Below, in pieces: positions 8,595 to 17,199 of a stretch of DNA of 64,000 nt (within the stretch, counting starts at the first letter, position 1; every line of letters starts with the position of its first letter). The notes under the pieces are model-generated. The model was not told the origin of the DNA, searched no databases, and saw only the letters and a program-made list of their open reading frames with translations. The stretch is from Flavivirga aquatica (lineage in GTDB: Bacteria > Bacteroidota > Bacteroidia > Flavobacteriales > Flavobacteriaceae). The stretch is from the NCBI RefSeq assembly GCF_001747085.1, contig NZ_MDJD01000028.1:186001-250000 (forward strand). The letters are read 5' to 3'. The position numbers and the translations under genes are program-made.

Positions 8595-9746
8595 ATGAAA
8601 ATACTCATGGTTGCCATACCAAATCATCATTTTTTTCAATGGGTAAACCAATTAGAAGATTCTGGATTTGAAGTGTTTTGGTTTGATGTAACAGATGGTG
8701 GTCCAAAATCGAATAAAATACCATGGGTAACCCAAATAAAAGGATGGAAATTAAAATACAATTTTATTTTTAGACAAAGAATAAAAAAACAATTTCCAAA
8801 ATTATATAATTATATTCAAAAGTATAACGAAAATAATGTACTATCAGCATTCGAAAAAGCTTATAATAACATACAACCAGATATCGTACATGCTTTTGAA
8901 ATGCAATTATCAGGGTTACCTGTTCTACCAATTATGCAAAAAAATAAAACGCCTTTAATATATTCCTCTTGGGGTAGTGATTTGTTTTATTTTAAAGAAT
9001 TGGGACTTACTAAAACACAAGTCAATACTTTTTTTAAACGAACCAATTATTTAATAACCGATTGTAAGCGCGATTTTAAAATAGCAAAAAATAATGGCTT
9101 TAAAGCGAAATACCTTGGCGTATTTCCTGGTAATGGAGGTTTAAAAATAGACATGTCAAAAATTAAAAAGTTTAATCAAAGACACACTATTTTAATAAAA
9201 GGATATGATGATGGTGTAGGTAAAGCATCTATAGTGCTAAAGGCTTTAGAGTTAGTTTCAAAAGAAATATTAAAGAAAAAAACTATAGTAATTTATAGTG
9301 CAGATGATAGTATTAAAAAGTTAATTGAAGCTTCCAAAGTACTCTCAAGCTTAAACATTATTGTGCACTCAAGATATAAATTTATAAAGAATAGAGATTT
9401 ACTTGCACTTATGGGAGAAAGTTGTATACATATAGCAAATAGCTTATCAGACGGGATGCCAAATGCTTTATTAGAAGCTATGGCTATGGGGGCATTTCCA
9501 ATTCAATCTAATCCAGGTAAGGTTACAGAAGAAGTTATTACAGCTAATAAAAATGGTTTGTTAATAGAAAATCCATTAGATGCTAATGCTCTAGTAATGC
9601 TTATTGAAAAAGCTATAGAAGATGTCACTTTAAGGCAGGAAGCTCAAGATTTTAATGTCAATTTTATAAAGGCGCATTATAATCGTAGTACCTTGAAACC
9701 AGAAATTATTAAACTATATCAAAATATAAAACATACATCAGTTTAA
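8595..9746 (+). CDS. GT4 family glycosyltransferase
   Basis: 383-aa GT-B enzyme. The N-terminal acceptor half starts MKILMVAIPNHHFFQW and includes VHAFEMQLSG and YSSWGSDLFYF. The C-terminal half carries the GT4 donor signature, SLSDGMPNALLEAMAMGAFP followed by ENPLDANALVMLIEKA. It starts 2 bp after the previous stop, and the next gene abuts it without a gap. It is a retaining transferase by family; the sugar is unknown. Confidence 0.9.
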   Translation: MKILMVAIPNHHFFQWVNQLEDSGFEVFWFDVTDGGPKSNKIPWVTQIKGWKLKYNFIFRQRIKKQFPKLYNYIQKYNENNVLSAFEKAYNNIQPDIVHAFEMQLSGLPVLPIMQKNKTPLIYSSWGSDLFYFKELGLTKTQVNTFFKRTNYLITDCKRDFKIAKNNGFKAKYLGVFPGNGGLKIDMSKIKKFNQRHTILIKGYDDGVGKASIVLKALELVSKEILKKKTIVIYSADDSIKKLIEASKVLSSLNIIVHSRYKFIKNRDLLALMGESCIHIANSLSDGMPNALLEAMAMGAFPIQSNPGKVTEEVITANKNGLLIENPLDANALVMLIEKAIEDVTLRQEAQDFNVNFIKAHYNRSTLKPEIIKLYQNIKHTSV

Positions 9747-10631
9747 ATGCAAATTTCATTTTTAATTGTAACAAAACATAGACCACAAGATTTAGCTTTT
9801 ACTTTACATAAGTTAAAAGAATTGATCGATTTATCTATTCATGAAGTATTAGTTTTTATCGATGGGTGTTCTAAAACAGAAGATATTACTAGTGATTTTG
9901 ATTGGGTTAAATGGACCATTTCTAAAGAGAGTGTTAGTGCATCTCCAGCAAGACAGATATTGTATAAAAAAGCAACGGGAGCTATTTTTATAGGTTTAGA
10001 TGATGATGCACATCCATTAAGTGCAAATTTTATTTTAGAGGTTGAAAAAACATTTAATTCTAAATCAAATATAGGTATTATTGCTTTTCAAGAAGTTAGA
10101 GGTTTATTTAAATCAGACTCAGAAGCTTTAAAACAGATAAAACATAGAGAATCTCATTTAACTAACGATTTTGTAGGCTGTGGCTTTGCTATAAAAAAGC
10201 GAATTTACGATACCACAAATGGATTTCCTATTTGGATGAATATTTATGGAGAAGAACCAGCTTTAGCTATTGAGGTTTTAGATTTAGGCTATGATATATT
10301 GTATCAACCAAAAATAAAAGTAAATCATAGAGTAGATGTTAAAAAACGAAAACATCAAGGTCGAAACTACTACAGATTTCAGCATCAGTTAAGAAATACA
10401 ATTCGATTTTATTTAGTGTATTATCCCAAACCAATACTAAAAGTACTAAAAGCTTTGTGGCATAATTTTATGAAATATGCCTTAAAGGATAGTCGTTATT
10501 TTAAATCTTTTGCAATCGTATTTTTTCAAACATTATTTAAGCTACCACAAATATTGAAATATAGAAAACCAGTAAAAAAAGCAACCATACAAAAAAAACT
10601 GAGTTTAAAATCTTTAAATTACTCTAATTAA
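9747..10631 (+). CDS. GT2 family glycosyltransferase
   Basis: 294-aa GT-A enzyme. It begins ISFLIVTKHRPQDL and has FIGLDDDAHPL as DxD. GCGFAIKKRIYDTTNGFP and YGEEPALAIEVLDLGYDI form the acceptor region, close to rhamnosyl-like GT2 enzymes in layout, though the sugar cannot be assigned. The C-terminus is basic and aromatic (YRFQHQLRNTIRFYLVYYPK) and may lie on the membrane surface. The ATG follows the previous TAA directly, and the next ATG follows this stop directly. Confidence 0.88.
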   Translation: MQISFLIVTKHRPQDLAFTLHKLKELIDLSIHEVLVFIDGCSKTEDITSDFDWVKWTISKESVSASPARQILYKKATGAIFIGLDDDAHPLSANFILEVEKTFNSKSNIGIIAFQEVRGLFKSDSEALKQIKHRESHLTNDFVGCGFAIKKRIYDTTNGFPIWMNIYGEEPALAIEVLDLGYDILYQPKIKVNHRVDVKKRKHQGRNYYRFQHQLRNTIRFYLVYYPKPILKVLKALWHNFMKYALKDSRYFKSFAIVFFQTLFKLPQILKYRKPVKKATIQKKLSLKSLNYSN

Positions 10632-12071
10632 ATGCTATTTAATTCTATAGATTTTGCTCTTTTTTTGCCAATAGTATTTGTAACATATTGGTTTGTTGTA
10701 CAAAAGCGTTTAAAGTTTCAAAATGCATTATTAGTTATTGCAAGTTATGTGTTTTACGGTTGGTGGGATTATCGTTTTCTATCTTTAATTATATTTAGTT
10801 CTTTAGTAGATTATACCATAGGGAAACAGTTAAAAAAAGAAAAAATACCTTCTAAACGTAAATTGTTATTATGGCTAAGCATAATAGTTAATCTAGGGTT
10901 ATTAGGCTTTTTTAAATACTATAACTTTTTTGTAGATAGCTTTGTAGAAGCTTTTTCTTTATTTGGAAATAAAATAACGCCAAATACTTTAAATATTATA
11001 TTGCCAGTAGGTATTAGTTTTTACACATTTCAAACCTTAAGTTATACTATAGATGTTTATAAAAAACATTTAAAACCCACAGACGATATTATTTCATTTC
11101 TAGCCTTTGTTAGTTTTTTCCCTCAATTAGTAGCTGGCCCCATAGAAAGAGCATCTAATTTATTACCACAATTTTATAGAAAGCGAGAGTTTCATTATTC
11201 AAAAGTAGTGGATGGATGTAAACAGATCCTTTGGGGTTTTTTTAAGAAAATTGTTATAGCAGATAACTGTGCTACATATGCAAATACTATTTTCAATAAT
11301 TCTGAAGATTATTCAGGAAGTACATTACTCGTAGGAGCCGTTTTGTTTACATTTCAGATTTATGGGGATTTTTCTGGATATTCCGATATAGCAATAGGAA
11401 CCTCAAGATTATTCGGTTTTAATTTAAAACAAAATTTTGCATTCCCTTATTTTTCAAGAGATATTGCAGAATTTTGGAGACGTTGGCATATATCATTATC
11501 AACTTGGTTTAGAGATTATTTATATATCCCTTTGGGAGGAAGTAGAGGAGGTATATGGACAAAAGTTCGTAATACATTTATCATTTTTATAGTTAGCGGT
11601 TTTTGGCATGGAGCTAATTGGACTTTTGTAGTGTGGGGAGGATTAAATGCATTATATTTTATACCATTGTTATTAGCAAAAAAGAATAGAAGTCATTTAA
11701 ATGTTGTAGCTCAAAATTCAAATCTTCCTAATTTTAAAGAGTTCACGTCAATGTTATTAACTTTTGGATTAACTGTAATAACTTGGGTTTTTTTTAGAGC
11801 AGAAACTATTGGGCATGCGCTCTCTTACATTAAAGGCATATTTAGTGTAAGTATTTTAAAAATACCAGAAGTAAGACCAACAAATCTTTTAGTTTTAATT
11901 GTTCTTTTTATGAGTGTAGAGTGGATAGGTAGAAAACAAGAATATGCAATAGAAACTTTTTGGTTGAAAAAAACAAGAGGCTTAAGATGGGCTTTTTATA
12001 TGATTGTAATAGCATTGATTTTTATATTTAGCAGTGAATCGCAACAGGATTTTATTTATTTTCAATTTTAA
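10632..12071 (+). CDS. MBOAT family membrane O-acyltransferase (AlgI/DltB-like)
   Basis: Integral membrane acyltransferase of 479 aa that would move an acyl group, usually acetyl, onto a polysaccharide at the membrane. Visible features are about ten hydrophobic segments, GDFSGYSDIAIG near 245-256, FWRRWHISLSTWFRDYLYIP at 281-300 with His286, and VSGFWHGANWTF with the family's invariant His at 326. The length fits AlgI-type enzymes. The next gene, which abuts it, encodes an SGNH-like protein, the usual partner that completes transfer outside the inner membrane. Confidence 0.92.
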   Translation: MLFNSIDFALFLPIVFVTYWFVVQKRLKFQNALLVIASYVFYGWWDYRFLSLIIFSSLVDYTIGKQLKKEKIPSKRKLLLWLSIIVNLGLLGFFKYYNFFVDSFVEAFSLFGNKITPNTLNIILPVGISFYTFQTLSYTIDVYKKHLKPTDDIISFLAFVSFFPQLVAGPIERASNLLPQFYRKREFHYSKVVDGCKQILWGFFKKIVIADNCATYANTIFNNSEDYSGSTLLVGAVLFTFQIYGDFSGYSDIAIGTSRLFGFNLKQNFAFPYFSRDIAEFWRRWHISLSTWFRDYLYIPLGGSRGGIWTKVRNTFIIFIVSGFWHGANWTFVVWGGLNALYFIPLLLAKKNRSHLNVVAQNSNLPNFKEFTSMLLTFGLTVITWVFFRAETIGHALSYIKGIFSVSILKIPEVRPTNLLVLIVLFMSVEWIGRKQEYAIETFWLKKTRGLRWAFYMIVIALIFIFSSESQQDFIYFQF

Positions 12072-12974
12072 ATGAAGCATTTTCTTAAACATATTATTCT
12101 ATTTAGCATTATTTTCTTTGTTGTAGAAAAGGGATGCTATTATTTTATACAACATGCTCCAACTAAAGAGTATGATAAGCGATTAGAATTGATTTTAAAA
12201 GGAGAGATGAATAAAGATGTTGTAATTATTGGTTCGTCAAGAGGCGCAAATAATATTATAGCCAAACAACTTGAACAAGAAACAAAACTTAGTACATATA
12301 ATTTATCGTATAGAGGTTCTAATATTGATTTTCACGAATTTATCTTATCTACCTTATTAAAATATAATAAGCCTCCTAAAAAAGTGTTTTTAGTTATAGA
12401 TCCTGTTTATGAATTTAAAAAAGAGAAAACTTTAAATTTTAGAATAGATCGTTTATTCCCATTAAAAAAATATAATTATATTAATAATGAACTTATAAAA
12501 AGGAATAAAAAAAATATACTTTCAAAGTTTTTCTGTGTGTCACGAGTTAGTAAAAAAGATTTTAACCTTAAAAAAGTTAATGTCCTACCTATTAATATAA
12601 TGAGCTCTCATGGTTCAAAAATTATTACTTCAAAAAAAGAAAGAATAATGACATTCAATAATAATATTGAAATATATTCTAAACAAGATGAAAAGCAAGA
12701 ACAAATAGATAGTTTTTATAAAATTCAGGCTTTATGTAAATTACAAGAAATTGAACTAATTTTTGTATTTCCTCCAAACCATAGTAGGTTTAATATGAGC
12801 TTTTATAAGCGCTTTAGGAAATTAATTAAAAAAGAAAATAGGATTTTGGTATATGATACCTTAAATCCAAAATATAAAAATAAAGATTATTATAGAGACG
12901 AATCACATTTGTTAAAAAAAGGAGCAGAAATATTCACTTCAGAAATTAGTGAATTTATACTTAATAGTAAGTGA
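12072..12974 (+). CDS. SGNH-like partner of the MBOAT acyltransferase
   Basis: 300 aa with one N-terminal membrane segment (about residues 5-25), so probably facing the periplasm. VVIIGSSRGANN places a GxS block at 54-56, LSYRGSNIDFHEF supplies a GxxxN-like region, and YRDESHLLKKGAE gives a D-x-x-H pair at 276 and 279. These are the expected parts of an SGNH hydrolase fold, although the sequence is divergent. It directly follows the MBOAT gene with no gap. The inferred role is acetyl transfer to the polymer, in analogy to AlgJ/AlgX-type partners. Confidence 0.65.
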   Translation: MKHFLKHIILFSIIFFVVEKGCYYFIQHAPTKEYDKRLELILKGEMNKDVVIIGSSRGANNIIAKQLEQETKLSTYNLSYRGSNIDFHEFILSTLLKYNKPPKKVFLVIDPVYEFKKEKTLNFRIDRLFPLKKYNYINNELIKRNKKNILSKFFCVSRVSKKDFNLKKVNVLPINIMSSHGSKIITSKKERIMTFNNNIEIYSKQDEKQEQIDSFYKIQALCKLQEIELIFVFPPNHSRFNMSFYKRFRKLIKKENRILVYDTLNPKYKNKDYYRDESHLLKKGAEIFTSEISEFILNSK

Positions 12975-13067
12975 AACTTAAAGAGATGTTTTGTCTTTAA
13001 AAAAACATTATCATCTTAAAAAAAGTGTATTTTAGCTATTCTTAAAAAAGTTTTAATTAACCAACAC

Positions 13068-14222
13068 ATGAAAAAAATTGGCTTTATTCCTCTTAGAAAA
13101 GGATCTAAAGGAATACCAAATAAGAATAAACGTAAAATGGTTGGAAGACCATTATTTACATGGGTTTTAGGAGAAGCTATTTTTTCTAATTTAGATGAAG
13201 TTTATATTTATACAGATGACCAAGATCTTATCGATTTTGTGAAAAAAGAATATTATTGGACGCCAAAAGTTAAAGCCATATTAAGAAGTGAAGCGAGTGC
13301 CACTGATACAGCTTCAACAGAATTTGCAATATTAGAATTTAGCGATAAATTAAACTATAATTTTGATGTATTCTGTTTACTTCAAGCAACATCACCTTTT
13401 ACTCAACGGGATAATATTAATGACTGTTTGAATAAATTAACTGAAGGTTACGATTCAGCATTAACCGTTGTGAATACCCACCGTTTTTTATGGAATGAAA
13501 ATGGAACACCTATAAATTACAATCCTAAAAGCCGTCCTAGGCGTCAAGATTTTGAAGGTATGCTAGTAGAAAATGGAGCCGTTTATACTATTACAAAGGA
13601 AGCCTTAAAGAATAATAAAAATAGGTTAGGAGACAAAATTGCTGTAGTGAAAATGGCAGAAGATTCTTTATTAGAAATAGATACGGAATCAGATTGGATT
13701 GCTGTTGAAAGCTTACTAATGGAAAGGCAAAAAAGAGAAAAGAAATCAGATAGAATTACACATGTTGTTTTGGATGTAGATGGTGTCTTTACAGATGGTA
13801 CTATTACCTATACAAAAGAAGGAGAGCACACTAAAAATTTTGATATGCGTGATGGTATGGGACTTGAAATTCTAAGACAATTTAATGTTCAGGTCATGGT
13901 AATGACTTCAGAAGACTCTGCCTTAGTTGCTAAACGCATGAATAAACTAAAAATAGAACACGTGTTTTTAGGAGTAAAAGATAAATTTACTTTACTAAAT
14001 AAAATTATTATAGATCAAGGCATTACTTTAAGTAATATCGCTTATGTTGGAGATGATGTTAATGATTTAACTAACATTTGCAGTGTAGGTTGGTCCTTAG
14101 CACCCAATAATGCTACAGATATAGTAAAACAAAATGCAGATATTGTACTCTCTAAAAACTCAGGAGCAGGAGCTATACGAGAGGCAAGTCAATTTATAAT
14201 GAATTACAATAAAAGATTTTAA
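13068..14222 (+). CDS. neuA: Fused CMP-nonulosonate cytidylyltransferase and KdsC-like phosphatase
   Basis: 384-aa bifunctional enzyme. Residues 1-225 form a NeuA-type cytidylyltransferase: IPLRKGSKGIPNKN binds CTP, LLQATSPF lies at 104-111, and ENGAVYTIT follows. Residues 229-384 form a HAD phosphatase of the KdsC type: DVDGVFTDG with nucleophile Asp236 and Asp238, MTSEDS, and GDDVND at 328-333. The likely jobs are to dephosphorylate a nonulosonate-9-phosphate and activate the product as CMP-sugar. The next gene is a NeuB homologue 16 bp on. A 93-bp gap upstream could hold a promoter, but I see no good consensus box. The exact sugar (Kdn, Neu5Ac or other) is not decided by sequence. Confidence 0.88.
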   Translation: MKKIGFIPLRKGSKGIPNKNKRKMVGRPLFTWVLGEAIFSNLDEVYIYTDDQDLIDFVKKEYYWTPKVKAILRSEASATDTASTEFAILEFSDKLNYNFDVFCLLQATSPFTQRDNINDCLNKLTEGYDSALTVVNTHRFLWNENGTPINYNPKSRPRRQDFEGMLVENGAVYTITKEALKNNKNRLGDKIAVVKMAEDSLLEIDTESDWIAVESLLMERQKREKKSDRITHVVLDVDGVFTDGTITYTKEGEHTKNFDMRDGMGLEILRQFNVQVMVMTSEDSALVAKRMNKLKIEHVFLGVKDKFTLLNKIIIDQGITLSNIAYVGDDVNDLTNICSVGWSLAPNNATDIVKQNADIVLSKNSGAGAIREASQFIMNYNKRF

Positions 14223-14238
14223 AATCTCTCAAAATTAT

Positions 14239-15114
14239 ATGAATACATACAAAAAGCCTTATATAATAGCTGAAATAGGTTGCAATCATAAAGGGGAAAT
14301 GGAAATTGCTAAAGAGCTTATTAAGGTGGCTAAAATATTTTGTAACGTTGATGCAGTAAAGTTTCAAAAGCGTAATAATAAAGAATTATTAACAAAAGAA
14401 CAATATAACCAACCACACCCAAATCCAATTAATTCCTATGGAGATACTTATGGAGCACATAGAGAATATTTAGAGTTTGATGTAAACCAACATGCAGCAT
14501 TAAAATCTTTTTGTGAAGAGATTGGAATCGTTTATTCAACTTCAGTTTGGGATCTTACATCAGCAAAAGAAATAGCATCTTTACATCCAGAATTTATAAA
14601 AATTCCATCTGCATGTAATAACAATAAAACGATGTTGGAATGGTTATGTGAAAATTATAAAGGGGAGTTGCATATTTCTACCGGTATGACAACTAAAGAT
14701 GAAATAGAGGATTTAGTTAGTCTTTTTAAGAAACATAATAGAAATAAAGATTTAGTACTTTATAATTGTACATCTGGGTATCCGGTACCTTTTGAGGATG
14801 TTTGTTTGTTAGATATTAATTTATTGATAGAGAAATATAAAAATGATGTAAAGCATATTGGTTTCTCTGGGCACCATTTAGGTATTGCTGTTGATGTAGC
14901 TGCTTATACTTTAGGCGCTAATATTATAGAAAGGCATTATACAATAGATAGAACATGGAAAGGTACAGACCATGCAGCTTCATTAGAACCTATGGGGCTA
15001 AGGAAACTATCAAGAGATTTAAATGCTGTTTATAAAGCTTTAAATTATAAGAGCCAAGATATATTACCAATAGAGGAAGTGCAACGTAATAAATTGAAAA
15101 ATCAAAAAGGATAA
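14239..15114 (+). CDS. neuB: NeuB-like nonulosonate (sialic acid-type) synthase, short form
   Basis: Condenses phosphoenolpyruvate with a six-carbon sugar (or its 6-phosphate) to a nine-carbon acid. Seen: IAEIGCNHKGEM near residues 10-21, DAVKFQKR, KIPSACNNN, STGMTTKDEIE, YNCTSGYPVP, GFSGHHLG and IERHYTIDRTWKGTDHAASL, all conserved blocks of the TIM-barrel domain. At 291 aa it ends soon after the barrel and lacks the C-terminal antifreeze-like (SAF) domain of ordinary bacterial NeuB (about 340-350 aa). No 2-epimerase (NeuC) gene lies in the window. It is paired with the fused cytidylyltransferase/phosphatase upstream. Confidence 0.87.
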   Translation: MNTYKKPYIIAEIGCNHKGEMEIAKELIKVAKIFCNVDAVKFQKRNNKELLTKEQYNQPHPNPINSYGDTYGAHREYLEFDVNQHAALKSFCEEIGIVYSTSVWDLTSAKEIASLHPEFIKIPSACNNNKTMLEWLCENYKGELHISTGMTTKDEIEDLVSLFKKHNRNKDLVLYNCTSGYPVPFEDVCLLDINLLIEKYKNDVKHIGFSGHHLGIAVDVAAYTLGANIIERHYTIDRTWKGTDHAASLEPMGLRKLSRDLNAVYKALNYKSQDILPIEEVQRNKLKNQKG

Positions 15115-15121
15115 TTTCGTT

Positions 15122-16519
15122 TTGAAGAAGAAAAAAGTATTTGTTTTTTTTCCAGATGGCGTAGGTTTAAGAAACTTTGCCTTTACAAATTTTAAAGATA
15201 TTGGAGAACAAATGGGCTTTGATATTCATTATTGGAATAACACAGTATTTTCATTAAAAGACAATTTAGGTTTTAATGAGGTAAAAATAGAAGACCATAC
15301 AGCTCATAAATTATTGCCCATTTATTCTAGAGCTAGAAAGCGAGCAGAATTGAATGTATCCAGAGATAAATTTAATGATAAAGTTTATCCAACATATAAG
15401 TTCCCATTTAATTATAAAAACTTAAAAAATACTTTTAAGAGCCTATATACAAAAACTTTAATTGGGTTACATTCTTCTGAAAAAGGGATAGTGCGTTTGC
15501 GTAATAAAATAAATGAATTAGAGCGGTCTACATCAAAATATAAATATTGTAAGCAACAATTACAAGACCATAAACCAGATTTAGTATTTTGTACAACGCA
15601 ACGCTCTACACAATCTATAAGTGCATTATTAGCAGCAAAAGATTTAGGAATACCAACTGTTGCTTTTGTATATTCATGGGATAATGTTCCTAAAGCGATG
15701 CAGGTTGTAGAAACCGATTATTATTTTGTTTGGAGTGATTTAATGAAACAGCAAGTATTACAATACTATCCTTTTGTAAAAAAAGAACAAGTGTTTGTAA
15801 CAGGAACGCCTCAGTTTGAACCTCATTATGATACCTCATTATTACAAACAAAGGAAGTTTTTTTTAAAGAGAATAATTTAGATATAAATAAAAAATACAT
15901 TTGTTATTCAGGTGATGATGAAACCACATCTCCATTAGATCAATATTACTTAGAAGATTTAGCAAATGCAGTACGAAGCTTAAATAATAAAGGAGAGAGT
16001 TTAGGTATTATTTACAGGAAATGCCCTGTAGATTTTACAGACAGATATAACGCCGTAATAGAAGCTAATAAAGATATTATTAAAGTTATAGACCCTATAT
16101 GGAAGCAAGTTGGAGATCAATGGAACCAAGTTTTGCCAGCAAAAGAGGATTTTAAAATGTTGTATAATGTTTGTAAACATAGCGAATTTGTTACCAACGT
16201 GTGTTCCTCTACAGTTTTCGATTTTGTAGCCCATAATAAACCCTGTATCTATTATAATTATGAGCAACCACAGCTTAAAAAAGGAATTAGAGATATAGGA
16301 CAAAATTATGAATATGTACATTTTAGGTCTATGCCAAGTCAAGAAGCAGCAATATTTTGTACAAATAAAAACGATTTAGAAACTTTAGTAGAAGCTATTT
16401 TAAAAGGAAAAACATCTAATGTTTCAGAAGGGTTAAAATGGTTTGAAATAGTAGCAGGAAAGACACCTCAAAAGGCCTCAGAAAATATATGGGGTATTAT
16501 AAATGATCTTATAAACTAA
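15122..16519 (+). CDS. Putative GT-B type transferase, nonulosonate or alditol-phosphate transferase candidate
   Basis: 465 aa, starting at TTG because no earlier plausible start fits the gap; MKKKKVFVFFPDG begins a first Rossmann strand. YSWDNVPKAMQ and VTGTPQFEPHYD sit mid-protein. The C-terminal half has CYSGDDETTSPLDQ, VCSSTVFDFVAHNKPCIYYN and a final helix, the layout of GT-B enzymes such as CDP-glycerol glycerophosphotransferases or 2-epimerase-like folds. It lies 7 bp after neuB, so it is a natural candidate to use the CMP-nonulosonate. Family assignment is uncertain. Confidence 0.55.
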   Translation: MKKKKVFVFFPDGVGLRNFAFTNFKDIGEQMGFDIHYWNNTVFSLKDNLGFNEVKIEDHTAHKLLPIYSRARKRAELNVSRDKFNDKVYPTYKFPFNYKNLKNTFKSLYTKTLIGLHSSEKGIVRLRNKINELERSTSKYKYCKQQLQDHKPDLVFCTTQRSTQSISALLAAKDLGIPTVAFVYSWDNVPKAMQVVETDYYFVWSDLMKQQVLQYYPFVKKEQVFVTGTPQFEPHYDTSLLQTKEVFFKENNLDINKKYICYSGDDETTSPLDQYYLEDLANAVRSLNNKGESLGIIYRKCPVDFTDRYNAVIEANKDIIKVIDPIWKQVGDQWNQVLPAKEDFKMLYNVCKHSEFVTNVCSSTVFDFVAHNKPCIYYNYEQPQLKKGIRDIGQNYEYVHFRSMPSQEAAIFCTNKNDLETLVEAILKGKTSNVSEGLKWFEIVAGKTPQKASENIWGIINDLIN

Positions 16520-16523
16520 TTGT

Positions 16524-17195
16524 ATGTTAGAGGATTACTTCAATAAAATAAAAGAAGATTTTTTAGAGGAAGATACCGCACTTTTTAGATTTGGAAGTAT
16601 TGGAGACGGAGGTTACTTTATAAAACCAAGTACTTTAAAAAAGTCAGAATTATTGTTTAGCGGAGGAATTTCTTCAAATTTAGAGTTCGAATATGATGCC
16701 TTTAGATTTAATGAAGAATTAAAAATTATTATGGTAGATCCCACAGTTTCTGGGGGTAAATTAATTTTTAAAGGGTTAGTCCGCTTGTTTTTTAAAAAAA
16801 CAGATAAAATAAGATACTTGTTTAATGCACTTATGTTTAACTATTTAAAAAGAAATAAAAGATGTGTGCATTTAAAAAAATGGCTAAGAAAACCAGAATG
16901 TTTGTTTGAAATAGCAAGTAATGAATTTCAAATTAAAAATAATATTTTAATCAAGCTAGATATTGAGGGCAGTGAGTATGACTTTTTAGACAAAATTAGT
17001 TCTAATTTAAGTCAAATATCAGCAATGGTTTTTGAGTTTCATGACCTACATAAAAATCATGAAAAAGTATATCAATTCATAAAAAACTGTACTGCTCAAT
17101 TTCATTTAGTTCATCTAAGTATTAACCCATCAGGAGGTTTTGATGGGAAGAATCGCCCAAAGTGTATAGAAATAAGTTTAGAAAGAAAAGATTAG
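16524..17195 (+). CDS. FkbM-like SAM-dependent methyltransferase
   Basis: 223-aa protein. GSIGDGGYFI and ELLFSGGISSNLEFEYD fit the start of a Rossmann methyltransferase. IMVDPTVSGG provides the acidic end of strand 2, and ILIKLDIEGSEYDFLDKI is the hallmark of FkbM-like enzymes. It probably O-methylates a sugar or an amino-acid substituent of the polymer. There is a central basic insertion (about residues 85-125). It starts 4 bp after the previous stop and ends 4 bp before the next start. Confidence 0.72.
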   Translation: MLEDYFNKIKEDFLEEDTALFRFGSIGDGGYFIKPSTLKKSELLFSGGISSNLEFEYDAFRFNEELKIIMVDPTVSGGKLIFKGLVRLFFKKTDKIRYLFNALMFNYLKRNKRCVHLKKWLRKPECLFEIASNEFQIKNNILIKLDIEGSEYDFLDKISSNLSQISAMVFEFHDLHKNHEKVYQFIKNCTAQFHLVHLSINPSGGFDGKNRPKCIEISLERKD

Positions 17196-17199
17196 AAAG

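Noticed and set aside
16001-16342. 113-codon minus-strand ORF inside the unassigned GT-B-like gene
   Set aside because: Opposite-strand shadow of a real gene, rich in low-complexity hydrophobic residues from AT-rich DNA.
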